Below the pieces are notes generated by a model. The model did not search any database. It was not told the origin of the DNA and worked only from the letters and a program-made list of their open reading frames with translations. The position numbers and the translations under genes are program-made. From contig JAQSCW010000046.1 in assembly GCA_029945625.1 (NCBI GenBank), positions 1 to 64,000 on the forward strand: 64,000 bases of DNA. The letters run 5' to 3'. The stretch comes from a bacterium. GTDB taxonomy: Bacteria; Bacteroidota; Bacteroidia; B-17B0; Aurantibacillaceae. Position 1 is the first letter of the stretch; every line of letters starts with the position of its first letter. Below are positions 42,832 through 50,274 of this stretch, piece by piece.

Positions 42832-43437
42832 ATGAAACAAGTAATTTCTGCCTTCATTATAGGCATAATGGTTTGCTTAGTTGCAGTAAAAAGCTGTAGT
42901 GACAAACCCAATCAGGTAAACATTGCTGAAATAAAAAAGCACATCAAATTTGAAAACAATCAAATCGATGACACGCACAAAAAATATCAGCAAGAAATAA
43001 AACAGTACGAATTCAAAACGGATTCCTTATCAAAGCAAAACAAAGATTTATCCTTCAGGCTGTCCAATGCAAGAGCATTACTAAAACAACAGCAAACAAA
43101 AGTTGTAGCGGATATTCCTTGTGATACTTTGAAACAGGAAGTGGTCGTCCTAAATGATTTGGCAAACAATGTAGACTCATTGTGCTATGAAAGTATCAAT
43201 AGTTTAAATCAATCAATTGCCATTCGGGATACACAGCTTACGATCTGTAATCGGAACTATCAATCCTTATTTGATTTACAAAAGGAAAATATGTTAAGGG
43301 AGCAACAACTCACCGATGCACTTAATGTTGCTTACAAGCAGAATAAAAGAAAACGGTTTGAAAGCAAAGCGCTGTCCTGTGGGCTTATGATAATGGCAGG
43401 GATTACAACAACATTATTTATTAAATCACAAAAGTAA
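42832..43437 (+). CDS. Coiled-coil membrane protein, spanin-like
   Basis: The 201-residue protein has an N-terminal signal-anchor or lipoprotein-like segment (VISAFIIGIMVCLVAVKSC). A long periplasmic coiled coil follows (about 30-165) with a few Cys, then a C-terminal span (SCGLMIMAGITTTLFI). Position after a holin-like gene suggests a spanin that bridges or disrupts the outer membrane at lysis. A similar layout is common in Bacteroidota phage genomes. No family motif confirms this. Confidence 0.6.
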   Translation: MKQVISAFIIGIMVCLVAVKSCSDKPNQVNIAEIKKHIKFENNQIDDTHKKYQQEIKQYEFKTDSLSKQNKDLSFRLSNARALLKQQQTKVVADIPCDTLKQEVVVLNDLANNVDSLCYESINSLNQSIAIRDTQLTICNRNYQSLFDLQKENMLREQQLTDALNVAYKQNKRKRFESKALSCGLMIMAGITTTLFIKSQK

Positions 43438-43439
43438 CA

Positions 43440-43610
43440 ATGAAAGAGAAAACAATCATTTCAACCGCCACACTTACAGCTTCTCTTTTGATGTATTTCT
43501 ATGCAAAGAGTGCTCAGAAGGATGCGATTCCTTATGTGATGGTTGGCGGTTTCATGGGGGCAATCATAGGTGAGAGCATCTATGAATATTTTAACAAAAA
43601 TAAAAAATAA
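43440..43610 (+). CDS. Small membrane protein, 56 residues
   Basis: The frame starts with ATG two bases after the spanin-like stop and ends at TAA 43608-43610. It encodes MKEKTIISTATLTASLLMYF, AKSAQKDAIPYVMVGGFMGAIIGESIY and a Lys/Asn tail: two hydrophobic stretches with a glycine-rich second one. Tight spacing on both sides supports it as real. Possibly a holin partner or minor virion membrane protein. Confidence 0.65.
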   Translation: MKEKTIISTATLTASLLMYFYAKSAQKDAIPYVMVGGFMGAIIGESIYEYFNKNKK

Positions 43611-43615
43611 AAATT

Positions 43616-44185
43616 ATGGCAGCACAAGCAGGAATAACCATTGAGAATAATGGTGCGAGTATTAAAATCACCGAAGACGGTGTATCTCGCTATGTATTAA
43701 AGTATCAAATCCGTGAAGTGGAAATCGTAAGAGATACTATCATCAAGATTGATATTGGACAAGGGGCATTGAACAATATTTTTATTGATCAGGCAACCGT
43801 TACAGTTCCAGTATCAGCATCGGTGGAAGCTCTGCGAGATTTAATTATGGCAATGCTTCAAAGCAATGTTGCAGGAAGTGCAACAGAAGCAAAACAAACG
43901 GAAGAAATCGCAGCAATTGCAAATCTGCAAACTGCGGTGAGTGCTTTACAAACAAAAGTAAATTCAATTGAGGACAAAACTCCTTATCAACCAAAGTTGG
44001 TTGATGAGAGCAATGCCAATGTTGTTTACAATGGTTTTGCTTTACCGGGTGCAGCAGTTGATGCCGCTGTTTGGGCAATCGAAAAAGTGACCAAAACAAA
44101 TGGCGTGTACTCTTACCAATGGGCAGGAGGAACTAAAGCCTTTGACAAAATTTGGAATAACAGAAAAGCATTAATCTACAGCTAA
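43616..44185 (+). CDS. Hypothetical structural-type protein, 189 residues
   Basis: The N-terminal half is beta-rich (GITIENNGASIKITEDGVSRYVLKYQIREVEI in strands). A short helical/coiled segment follows (EIAAIANLQTAVSALQTKVNSIED). The C-terminal domain is strand-rich with aromatics (NVVYNGFALPGAAVDAAVWAI, YSYQWAGGTKAFDKIW). The layout recalls trimeric fibre, spike or tail-like adhesin proteins in phages. It is the last gene before a strong terminator, consistent with the late unit ending here. Confidence 0.6.
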   Translation: MAAQAGITIENNGASIKITEDGVSRYVLKYQIREVEIVRDTIIKIDIGQGALNNIFIDQATVTVPVSASVEALRDLIMAMLQSNVAGSATEAKQTEEIAAIANLQTAVSALQTKVNSIEDKTPYQPKLVDESNANVVYNGFALPGAAVDAAVWAIEKVTKTNGVYSYQWAGGTKAFDKIWNNRKALIYS

Positions 44186-44190
44186 AATCA

Positions 44191-44224
44191 AAGAGCCTCT
44201 TTAGGGAGGCTCTTTATTCTTTTT
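44191..44224 (+). terminator. Terminator at the end of the late gene unit
   Basis: AAGAGCCTC (44191-44199) pairs with GAGGCTCTT (44206-44214), followed by a T-rich stretch. It separates the structural/lysis genes from the methylase and ATPase genes. Confidence 0.85.
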
Positions 44225-44227
44225 AAA

Positions 44228-45100
44228 ATGAAAACACCAATAACATACTACGGAGGGAAACAAACCCTATTAAAATATCTGCTTCCGTTGATTCCGCAGC
44301 ATAAACTTTATTGCGAACCATTTTTTGGTGGTGGCGCAGTATTTTTCGCAAAACCGAAATCGGATGTAGAAGTGATTAATGATATCAATGGCGAAGTCAT
44401 TAATTTTTTCAAAGTAATTAAAACGAAGTTCCCGGAACTTCAAAAAGAAATTCAATCAACCTTACACAGTCGTGAGCTTTATAAAAAAGCCATGATAATT
44501 TATAACAACCCTGAACGCTATTCCGATGTGAAAAGAGCGTGGGCATTGTGGACAGCTACCAACCAAGGATTCGCAGGAATGATTGGTTCATGGGGTTTTG
44601 GAAAGGATGATTCAAAAGAAGCAGCACTCGCCAACAAACGTGATGCTTTTACAAAAGAGTATGAGAACAGACTTACAAGAGTGCAAGTTGAAAATAATAG
44701 TGCAATCAAAGTAATAAACAGATGCGATGACAAAGAAACATTTATCTACGCTGATCCACCGTATATCGGTTCGGATCAGGGTCATTATAAAGGTTATTCG
44801 GAAAACGATTACCGAGAACTTCTCAATGCGCTTTCCAAGGTAAAAGGAAAGTTCTTGTTGAGTTCTTATCCTTCAAAAATTCTAACCACATACATTAATA
44901 AATACAAGTGGAAAGTTCAGAAGATCACTAAAAGCGTTGCAGTTACAAAGCACACCGATAAAGTAAAAACGGAAATGATCGTTATGAATTACGATCCTAA
45001 AAAAATAAAACCTTTTATACACACGCTGAATTCTAAGGATACAAGAGAACTAAAAGTTATATACAAACAATTAAATCAATTAAAATTAAAAGCAGCATGA
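44228..45100 (+). CDS. D12-class N6-adenine DNA methylase (Dam-like)
   Basis: This 290-residue methylase has the SAM-binding N-terminal motif TYYGGKQTLLKYLLPLIP, then YCEPFFGGGAVFF, and the catalytic DPPY in FIYADPPYIGSD. This is the order of the D12/MboIIA/Dam class, usual for GATC-type methylases. No partner restriction enzyme is next to it, so it is an orphan. In phages it may guard DNA from restriction or mark origins. It starts three bases after the terminator region and overlaps the ATPase gene by four bases. Confidence 0.93.
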   Translation: MKTPITYYGGKQTLLKYLLPLIPQHKLYCEPFFGGGAVFFAKPKSDVEVINDINGEVINFFKVIKTKFPELQKEIQSTLHSRELYKKAMIIYNNPERYSDVKRAWALWTATNQGFAGMIGSWGFGKDDSKEAALANKRDAFTKEYENRLTRVQVENNSAIKVINRCDDKETFIYADPPYIGSDQGHYKGYSENDYRELLNALSKVKGKFLLSSYPSKILTTYINKYKWKVQKITKSVAVTKHTDKVKTEMIVMNYDPKKIKPFIHTLNSKDTRELKVIYKQLNQLKLKAA

Positions 45101-47190
45101 GAATTACAACGAAAAATTATTTTAAAGCCATTAGTGAAGTAGGAGTTGAGAATTTGCCGGAAGTGCTTAAAAAATCTCACTTGCTCATTGAAGAAAGAAC
45201 CGACAAAGGGAACGACTGGAGCATCTATGAAAATGATGCTGAAGTAAAACGTGTGTTTGATTTAGCATTTGAAAAACTGGAAGAGTTTATTGATCGTAAA
45301 GACAACCTTTCAGGTTTAGATGGCAATCCCATTATTGAAAGAGCGAAACAAGATGCAGCAGGATACAAGCACTTGCCTCTCGATAAATTAAAGATTATTT
45401 ATCGATTGGAGTGCGAAGCGGAGTTAGAAGATGGCTTGACTGATGAAATAAAAATAAGGAAACCGGCTTTGGAAAAAGCAATTGCAGAAAAGGGAGGAAA
45501 AGAAACAATGAAACAGGAATCAACAATAGCGCAGAAATTCGTTAAACGATTTTTATTACTAAATGGCAAAACGCATCAGAAAAAAGAGATTGAGGGATTT
45601 CTAAATGATGTGCAAGGTGCTATTAAGGAAAAGGAGATCACAAAGGAAGATGCGTTATCAAAACAGATTCTATTGATTCAAGATAAGCTTTTGTCATTGG
45701 TAAATTCAATGGGCAAGAGTATTAAGGTGGAATTATCTCCGACCACAAAAAAACAATTTCAACTTGCTTTGAATAAACTAAAAGTGAAGCCGAAGAAGAA
45801 AGGGTTGAACGGTGTTGAAGAAGAAAAGGAAACAAAGCCACAGCAAAACTTAATGAGCAGTATCGATTTTGCGAGTCTTCAATTTAATTCACTTGGATTC
45901 AAAGACAAGTGGTTTGATTTAATTGGTGATCCAAGTCCAGGATTTACAGCGATGGTATTTGGAAGACCTAAAATGGGGAAATCTTATTTGTGTGTTGACT
46001 TCGCAGGATACTTGGCTCGTAATCATGGAACGGTTCTTTATGTTGCCAATGAAGAGAAGTTGGATGCAACGCTTCAAATGAAACTCAACGACAAAGATGT
46101 GAAGCACGAAAATCTTTTTGTGAGCGATTATTTGCCGGAAGATCTGAGCAAATACCAATTCATTATTTTGGATAGTGTAAATAAATTGGAGTTAAGTCCA
46201 AAGGATTTGGAAAAACTCAAAAGGAATAACCCCGGTAAGTCTTTCATCTTTGTTTTCCAAACAACAAAAGATGGAAAATTCAGAGGAGCAAATTCTTATC
46301 AGCACGATGTGGATGTAGTTATTGAAGTTCCGGAAAAAGGAAAGGCAACTCAGTTCGGCAGGTTCAATGCAGGAGGCGAGATGAATATTTTTGATGATGC
46401 GCCAATGGGGGAATCGGAAGATCTGAATGGAATTAAAAAGAATAAGAAACCCGTAGTAAAAAAGAAAACGTCTAAGGCGGATTGGACAGAGCCTGAGTGG
46501 TTGGATGAAGCAGACTGGCGCAATCTGAAAATTATTAAAAAGTATGTTGATCAGGGTAAGTATAAAGATGCGATGAATCATGCGATGGATTGTGATACTG
46601 TTATTCGGGAAGAAATCCCCGGTGACATTTGGAAAAGAATGGGTGGTCAATTAACTAAAACAGGAGAGGAAAAACTCAAAGCTACAAAAGGAAAACCTAC
46701 TCCTAAAGTTTCGGAAGAGAAAAAGAAAAAACCAACTATCGTATTTAATATGACAGTCCGGGCATTGAAGGGTGTGATTGAACGTGAATGGGATCGCGAG
46801 TTAACCGATGGCGACTATATTGAAATTTTGGAAATTGCTGAGGGGCGAAATTCTAATTTTGCTGATGTAGTTAATGGTATCGATAGTAACCTAAAAGATT
46901 TTTCAACCACAATGTGGGAAGCAATGAAGGAGTGGGATAAGACAGCAGGGAAGTCGGAAGAAAAATCGAGAGCGAAATTTGATCCACGATTCTATGCTAA
47001 CCGAAAGGATGATGATAATCCTTCATTTATTTTTACGGGAACGAGTTCCAAACTTCTTGCAGAAGCAATTGAAGGCGACTTTGACTTGATTTATTTAGTT
47101 CGAAGAGAATTAGCAAATCGAGGTCAGGATAGCAAAGGCAAATGGGTTGGTTTTGATGAGGCGAAAAAAATTCATAGAATTGGGGATTAG
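45097..47190 (+). CDS. RecA/DnaB-like ATPase with long N- and C-terminal extensions
   Basis: The 697-residue protein has a central RecA-fold domain (about 275-435). Walker A is VFGRPKMGKSYLCVDF, Walker B is QFIILDSVNKL, the sensor-like strand is FIFVFQTTKDGKF, and RGANSYQHDVDVVIEV follows. This matches AAA_25/RadA/DnaB-type ATPases more than FtsK/HerA packaging motors. The N-terminal ~250 residues are charged and helical. The C-terminal 70 residues end VRRELANRGQDSKGKWVGF, seen as a module in other mobile-element proteins. It may act in replication or, less likely, in DNA packaging. It is the last gene of the rightward phage-like series. Confidence 0.7.
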   Translation: MRITTKNYFKAISEVGVENLPEVLKKSHLLIEERTDKGNDWSIYENDAEVKRVFDLAFEKLEEFIDRKDNLSGLDGNPIIERAKQDAAGYKHLPLDKLKIIYRLECEAELEDGLTDEIKIRKPALEKAIAEKGGKETMKQESTIAQKFVKRFLLLNGKTHQKKEIEGFLNDVQGAIKEKEITKEDALSKQILLIQDKLLSLVNSMGKSIKVELSPTTKKQFQLALNKLKVKPKKKGLNGVEEEKETKPQQNLMSSIDFASLQFNSLGFKDKWFDLIGDPSPGFTAMVFGRPKMGKSYLCVDFAGYLARNHGTVLYVANEEKLDATLQMKLNDKDVKHENLFVSDYLPEDLSKYQFIILDSVNKLELSPKDLEKLKRNNPGKSFIFVFQTTKDGKFRGANSYQHDVDVVIEVPEKGKATQFGRFNAGGEMNIFDDAPMGESEDLNGIKKNKKPVVKKKTSKADWTEPEWLDEADWRNLKIIKKYVDQGKYKDAMNHAMDCDTVIREEIPGDIWKRMGGQLTKTGEEKLKATKGKPTPKVSEEKKKKPTIVFNMTVRALKGVIEREWDRELTDGDYIEILEIAEGRNSNFADVVNGIDSNLKDFSTTMWEAMKEWDKTAGKSEEKSRAKFDPRFYANRKDDDNPSFIFTGTSSKLLAEAIEGDFDLIYLVRRELANRGQDSKGKWVGFDEAKKIHRIGD

Positions 47191-47210
47191 GAGTTTCTAC
47201 GTACTGTTCA

Positions 47211-47239
47211 TTGACATATGTTTTTTTGAGCTATCTTTA
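47211..47239 (+). promoter_or_regulatory. Promoter of the ubiquitin-like module
   Basis: TTG (47211-47213), 18 nt, then TATCTTTA (47232-47239), one base from TAnnTTTG, 18 bases before the ATG. The island element AAACCGRGAAAG is absent, so the module is probably expressed independently. Confidence 0.5.
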
Positions 47240-47257
47240 CAATATAAATTTATTAAT

Positions 47258-47512
47258 ATGGCAAAAGAAGATCACTTAGTTACAATTAACGTAATGGGTA
47301 CTGATTACAAAGTTGAAAAAAATGAGGAACTCAGCTATGACCGGATTGTCGGTCTAATCTATTCAACCGAAGAAGAACGGAACAGGAACTACACGGTTAG
47401 TTATGAGCGTGGACATGGTGAAAAGCAGGAAGGATTCCTAACCAAAAATGGAGCCTCAGTTAAAGCCAAAGATGGTATGAAGTTTTTCGTGGATCTTACA
47501 GGTGAGTCATAA
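47258..47512 (+). CDS. Ubiquitin-like protein (single multiubiquitin-type domain)
   Basis: The start at 47258 is the ATG after the promoter. The 84-residue protein is one beta-grasp domain of the Multi_ubiq kind: HLVTINVMGTDYKVEKNEEL, DRIVGLIY, NYTVSYERGHG, then VKAKDGMKFFVDL. It ends TGES and lacks a terminal Gly-Gly, so either the C-terminal residues are trimmed or conjugation chemistry differs. The E1-like gene overlaps its end by 11 bases, and a DUF6527 gene follows. This gene trio is known from comparative genomics of prokaryotic ubiquitin-like systems. Confidence 0.8.
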   Translation: MAKEDHLVTINVMGTDYKVEKNEELSYDRIVGLIYSTEEERNRNYTVSYERGHGEKQEGFLTKNGASVKAKDGMKFFVDLTGES

Positions 47513-48665
47513 TCCAGATATTGACCGACTTGTTGATAAGGGACTGTCCATTTCCATAACGGGAAACTATTTGGTGGTGCAGAATATCTTTTACTTAGAT
47601 TCCCAGAAAGAACTATGTAAAGGCGCACTGATTAGCGTGTTCACTGGTACAGAGCGAATTCAAATGCAAGACCATCAGATGTATTTTTGCGGTACGCATC
47701 CTTGTTTCGTGGATGGCAGTTCTATTACAGGACTTGGCGGAGGACCCCTAAACCCACAGTTAAAGGTGGGTGAACTAATTGCGGAGCGTTCTTTTTCACA
47801 TAAAAAGACAACTAATGGTGCCATGCGCGATTATCTTGACTGGTACGAGAAGGTAATGGAATATGTTGGCCTTATTTGCACGCCACCAATGGATGTCTTT
47901 GGTGAACAGGCCAGCCCGTTTAAGTACAGCGAGTTTTCAGATCAGAAGGATCTCATTTTTCATTTTCGTGATACACTCACAAGCCGAGCGTTTATTAGTG
48001 ATCTCGCGCAGAGATTTGAAAACGAGGTAATAGGTATTATTGGTCTGGGTGGTACTGGTTCGTATATTTTAGATTTTATGGTTAAAACTCGGGTGAAAGA
48101 GATTCGTGGATTTGATGTTGATCTTTTTTATGCCCATAATGCTTTTCGCTCACCAGGAAAAACTCTGGAGACTGAATTGGAAGAGTCAAAAGCAAAAGTT
48201 TATCAGGAGAGATACGAGAATTTTAGAACCGGTATTTCGTTTTGCAAAAAGAATATTGTTGAGGGCTGTGAAGAAGATTTAATGGGCTGCACTTTTGTAT
48301 TTGTTTCTGTTGATAAGGGTGAAGCAAGAAGAGTAATATTTGAAATATTGCAGAAATTAAAGATACCGTTTATCGATGTTGGTATGGGACTTAATCGCAA
48401 TAATGATGTTATCGGTGGGCAGCTCCGCACTACTTATTTTGACCCGGAAAATGCCGCTAAAATTATTGCCGAAAATTGGGCGCCTTTAACCGATGGGCCT
48501 GATCATGTATACCGTAGGAATATTCAAATTGCCGAATTGAATGCGCTTAATGCGTGCATCGCAGTTATGAAATATAAGAAATTGATGGGCTTTTATGCTC
48601 ATGACGAAACTTCGTACAACATCGGATTGAATATAGACTCGACCCGAACAAAACATAATGATTAA
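47502..48665 (+). CDS. E1-like ThiF adenylyltransferase with N-terminal DUF6791-like domain
   Basis: GTG start at 47502, translationally coupled to the ubiquitin-like gene. Residues 1-165 form a DUF6791-like domain containing DHQMYFCGTHPCFVDG (Cys63, Cys68). Residues ~170-360 are the ThiF/E1 fold with IIGLGGTGSYI (nucleotide loop 181-187), FDVD and HNAFR for ATP contacts, and FVSVDKGEARR (Asp271). It should adenylate the C-terminus of the ubiquitin-like protein. No Cys lies between 263 and 351, where the E1 thioester Cys is expected, so transfer may use the N-terminal domain or another residue. Confidence 0.85.
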   Translation: MSHNPDIDRLVDKGLSISITGNYLVVQNIFYLDSQKELCKGALISVFTGTERIQMQDHQMYFCGTHPCFVDGSSITGLGGGPLNPQLKVGELIAERSFSHKKTTNGAMRDYLDWYEKVMEYVGLICTPPMDVFGEQASPFKYSEFSDQKDLIFHFRDTLTSRAFISDLAQRFENEVIGIIGLGGTGSYILDFMVKTRVKEIRGFDVDLFYAHNAFRSPGKTLETELEESKAKVYQERYENFRTGISFCKKNIVEGCEEDLMGCTFVFVSVDKGEARRVIFEILQKLKIPFIDVGMGLNRNNDVIGGQLRTTYFDPENAAKIIAENWAPLTDGPDHVYRRNIQIAELNALNACIAVMKYKKLMGFYAHDETSYNIGLNIDSTRTKHND

Positions 48666-49023
48666 AAAGTTAGTAGTAGAAAAAGTCGTGTCAATGCCTC
48701 TGAGTCTTCAGGAGGGAATACTTTATGTTTCTCTTGAGAACGAAGTGGTGGGACACTTATGTCCCTGCGGTTGCGCTAATAAAATTCTTATTCGAATCGG
48801 AAAAGCTGGATGGCAGTATACAGAAGTTAAAGGTGAAGTTACCCTATTCCCTTCATTGGGTAATTGGGATTTACCCTGCCGTTCACATTATTGGATTAGA
48901 AAAAATAAGATAAGGTGGTCGGGTGACTGGACTGACGAAGAAATCGAGGAAGGCAGGCAATCCGATATAGAAAAAAAGCGACAGTACTTCGAGGATCTCA
49001 GTCGACAAAAACAAAAAAAATAG
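48658..49023 (+). CDS. DUF6527 family protein, third gene of the ubiquitin-like module
   Basis: The 121-residue protein starts eight bases before the E1-like stop. The Cys cluster CPCGC (35-39) and the later PCRSHYW give possible zinc ligands or a Cys/Ser/His catalytic set. The C-terminus is a long charged helix. DUF6527 proteins accompany multiubiquitin and E1-like genes; a peptidase or ligase-like role has been supposed, and I cannot confirm it from the sequence. No separate E2 or JAB peptidase gene is present. Confidence 0.78.
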   Translation: MIKKLVVEKVVSMPLSLQEGILYVSLENEVVGHLCPCGCANKILIRIGKAGWQYTEVKGEVTLFPSLGNWDLPCRSHYWIRKNKIRWSGDWTDEEIEEGRQSDIEKKRQYFEDLSRQKQKK

Positions 49024-49454
49024 ATTTTCTCGCTTTTGCACCCGATAAGAGAAAGAAATCTATTCCCTAAGAATTTTATACTTTTAGGTATAATACTGAA
49101 GGGTAGAAAATAGGGTGTTTTCACCCCTTTCAACTTTCAAATGAAAGCACGATATTCGAAGCCCTAAAACCAATTGAAAACGAGCGAAAGTAAAGCCCTT
49201 TTAAGCCGCTTTATAGGCAGAGGTGGGGTAACCGGGTGCAATTGCGAATTATTATGCCGGAAACGGCAAAAACAGCAAATTGTTCCTTTTTGAATTAAAG
49301 CATCAGCTTAAAACCAATAAGCAAAGTATGGAGCGAATTTGGGGCAAAAGGCTGATTAAAGACTTGGAGAAGTTCGCTTAAAAGGTGGGCAGTTGTTCAT
49401 CAGAATTTCCAGCCCCTTCAGATCAGTTAAAAAAGTCGATATTTGCAACCCGTA

Positions 49455-49543
49455 GGGTACCATAAAGCAGAAAAGCGACTTTTCATTAATTTGAAGGTCG
49501 CTTTTCGCTTTATGGTATTGAAGCGAACGAGGAACGAGTTCTG
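49455..49543 (+). repeat. Hairpin-bearing 89-bp repeat, copy 1
   Basis: The left arm (49458-49479, TACCATAAAGCAGAAAAGCGAC) pairs with the right arm 49497-49517 with one bulged base, and the tail AGCGAACGAGGAACGAGTTCTG follows. A diverged copy in the same orientation is at 51309-51396. The strong stem suggests a MITE- or REP-like element. Confidence 0.75.
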
Positions 49544-49792
49544 TATCAAGTGCAAAGTTCGATGATTTCAACCTGCATGGTGCTTAACCAAAAACCCTAT
49601 AAGCCTTATTTATCAGGGGTTCGTTGGTTCGATAAAATTACTTCAAAATTCAGAAACGTTTATTTTCAAGTTTTACTTGTTCGAGTCTGGAAGGTGCTTA
49701 GACAAACAATTAAAGTTTAAGAGCTTTTTTTTTGAATCCTGTACATCTTCCATTTTTATTCTAAAAAATAATTGTCGCTTATTATATTTGTT

Positions 49793-49824
49793 TATATTTG
49801 ATATATCAATTATTGATTAATCAA
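49793..49824 (+). promoter_or_regulatory. MarR promoter overlapped by two palindromic operators
   Basis: The -7 box TATATTTG (49793-49800) overlaps the palindrome TTGATATATCAA (49798-49809). A second palindrome, TTGATTAATCAA, lies at 49813-49824, ending five bases before the ATG. Paired palindromes over the promoter are typical of MarR autoregulation. Confidence 0.65.
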
Positions 49825-49829
49825 ATTAT

Positions 49830-50261
49830 ATGGAACAATTAAACGACATTGTATTTTACACTATAGATAGAGCAATTAGAACGTATAGACAGTACGCTCA
49901 AAGGGAATTAAAAAGGGCCGGGTTCACAATTACAATTGATCAATGGTTGATTATTAAAAATATTGTGGAGTATCCTGAAATTTCTCAACAAGAATTAAGT
50001 GAAAAAGTTTTTAAAGATAATGCTTCAGTAACAAGAATCATCGAACTGTTAGTTAAAGCAGGCTATCTAGAAAGAAATATTAGTAATTCAGATCGTAGAA
50101 GAACGAAATTGAAAGTGACCTCTAAGGGAAAAAAAATAATTGCTCATGTTCACAAGGTTGTATTAAAAAATCGAACTACGGCTTTAAGTGGGTTATCGGA
50201 AAAGGAAATTGAAAGCATGAAAGGTAGTTTACTTGAAATTATTAAAAACTGTTCTAAATAA
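49830..50261 (+). CDS. MarR family transcriptional regulator
   Basis: This 143-residue regulator has a winged helix-turn-helix core: FTITIDQWLIIKNIVEYPEISQQEL, VFKDNASVTRIIELLVKAGYLER, wing NSDRRRTKLKVTSKGKK. Dimer helices flank the core. MarR proteins usually repress their own operon and respond to small ligands or redox. It is followed by an exported protein gene starting 13 bases after its stop, so it probably controls that gene too. The two operators upstream support autoregulation. The pair is enclosed by direct copies of the 89-bp repeat. Confidence 0.9.
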   Translation: MEQLNDIVFYTIDRAIRTYRQYAQRELKRAGFTITIDQWLIIKNIVEYPEISQQELSEKVFKDNASVTRIIELLVKAGYLERNISNSDRRRTKLKVTSKGKKIIAHVHKVVLKNRTTALSGLSEKEIESMKGSLLEIIKNCSK

Positions 50262-50274
50262 AATACCCCGCAAA

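Larger units (their letters stand above)
10728..49829. mobile_element. Genomic island at tRNA-Leu: phage-like element with defence cargo (right end uncertain)
   Basis: The left end is set by the tRNA 3' end, read antisense by the recombinase. The contents are a recombinase, an 18-kb leftward defence operon, a repressor region, a rightward phage-like module and a ubiquitin-like module. A promoter motif shared by the recombinase and the right-hand module (12700-12737, 32776-32813, 33683-33720) argues they are one element. No long copy of the tRNA 3' end was found on the right. The boundary probably falls in the 806-bp non-coding stretch after 49023, but it could lie as far as 51770. Large serine recombinases need only a very short core identity, so the lack of a long direct repeat is not evidence against integration. 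Confidence 0.72.
49024..49829. other. Non-coding stretch holding the likely right end of the island
   Basis: The 806 bases between the DUF6527 gene and the MarR gene hold no credible gene. AGGGTG/CACCCCT near 49105-49130 could be a weak terminator. An 89-bp hairpin repeat lies at 49455-49543 and MarR operators at the right edge. No clear copy of the tRNA-Leu 3' end was seen, so the attachment site is not defined. Confidence 0.5.

Noticed and set aside
45097-47190. The RecA-like ATPase as a terminase or FtsK-type packaging motor
   Set aside because: The Walker A context and following strands resemble DnaB/RadA-type ATPases, and no nuclease domain of a large terminase is visible. Packaging remains only a weak alternative.
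49600-49640. GGGGTTCG...GGTTCGATAA near the island right end, similar to bases near 10830-10845, as an attachment repeat
   Set aside because: The match is short and interrupted, and lies inside the recombinase gene on the left rather than at the tRNA junction; not good enough to call attL/attR.
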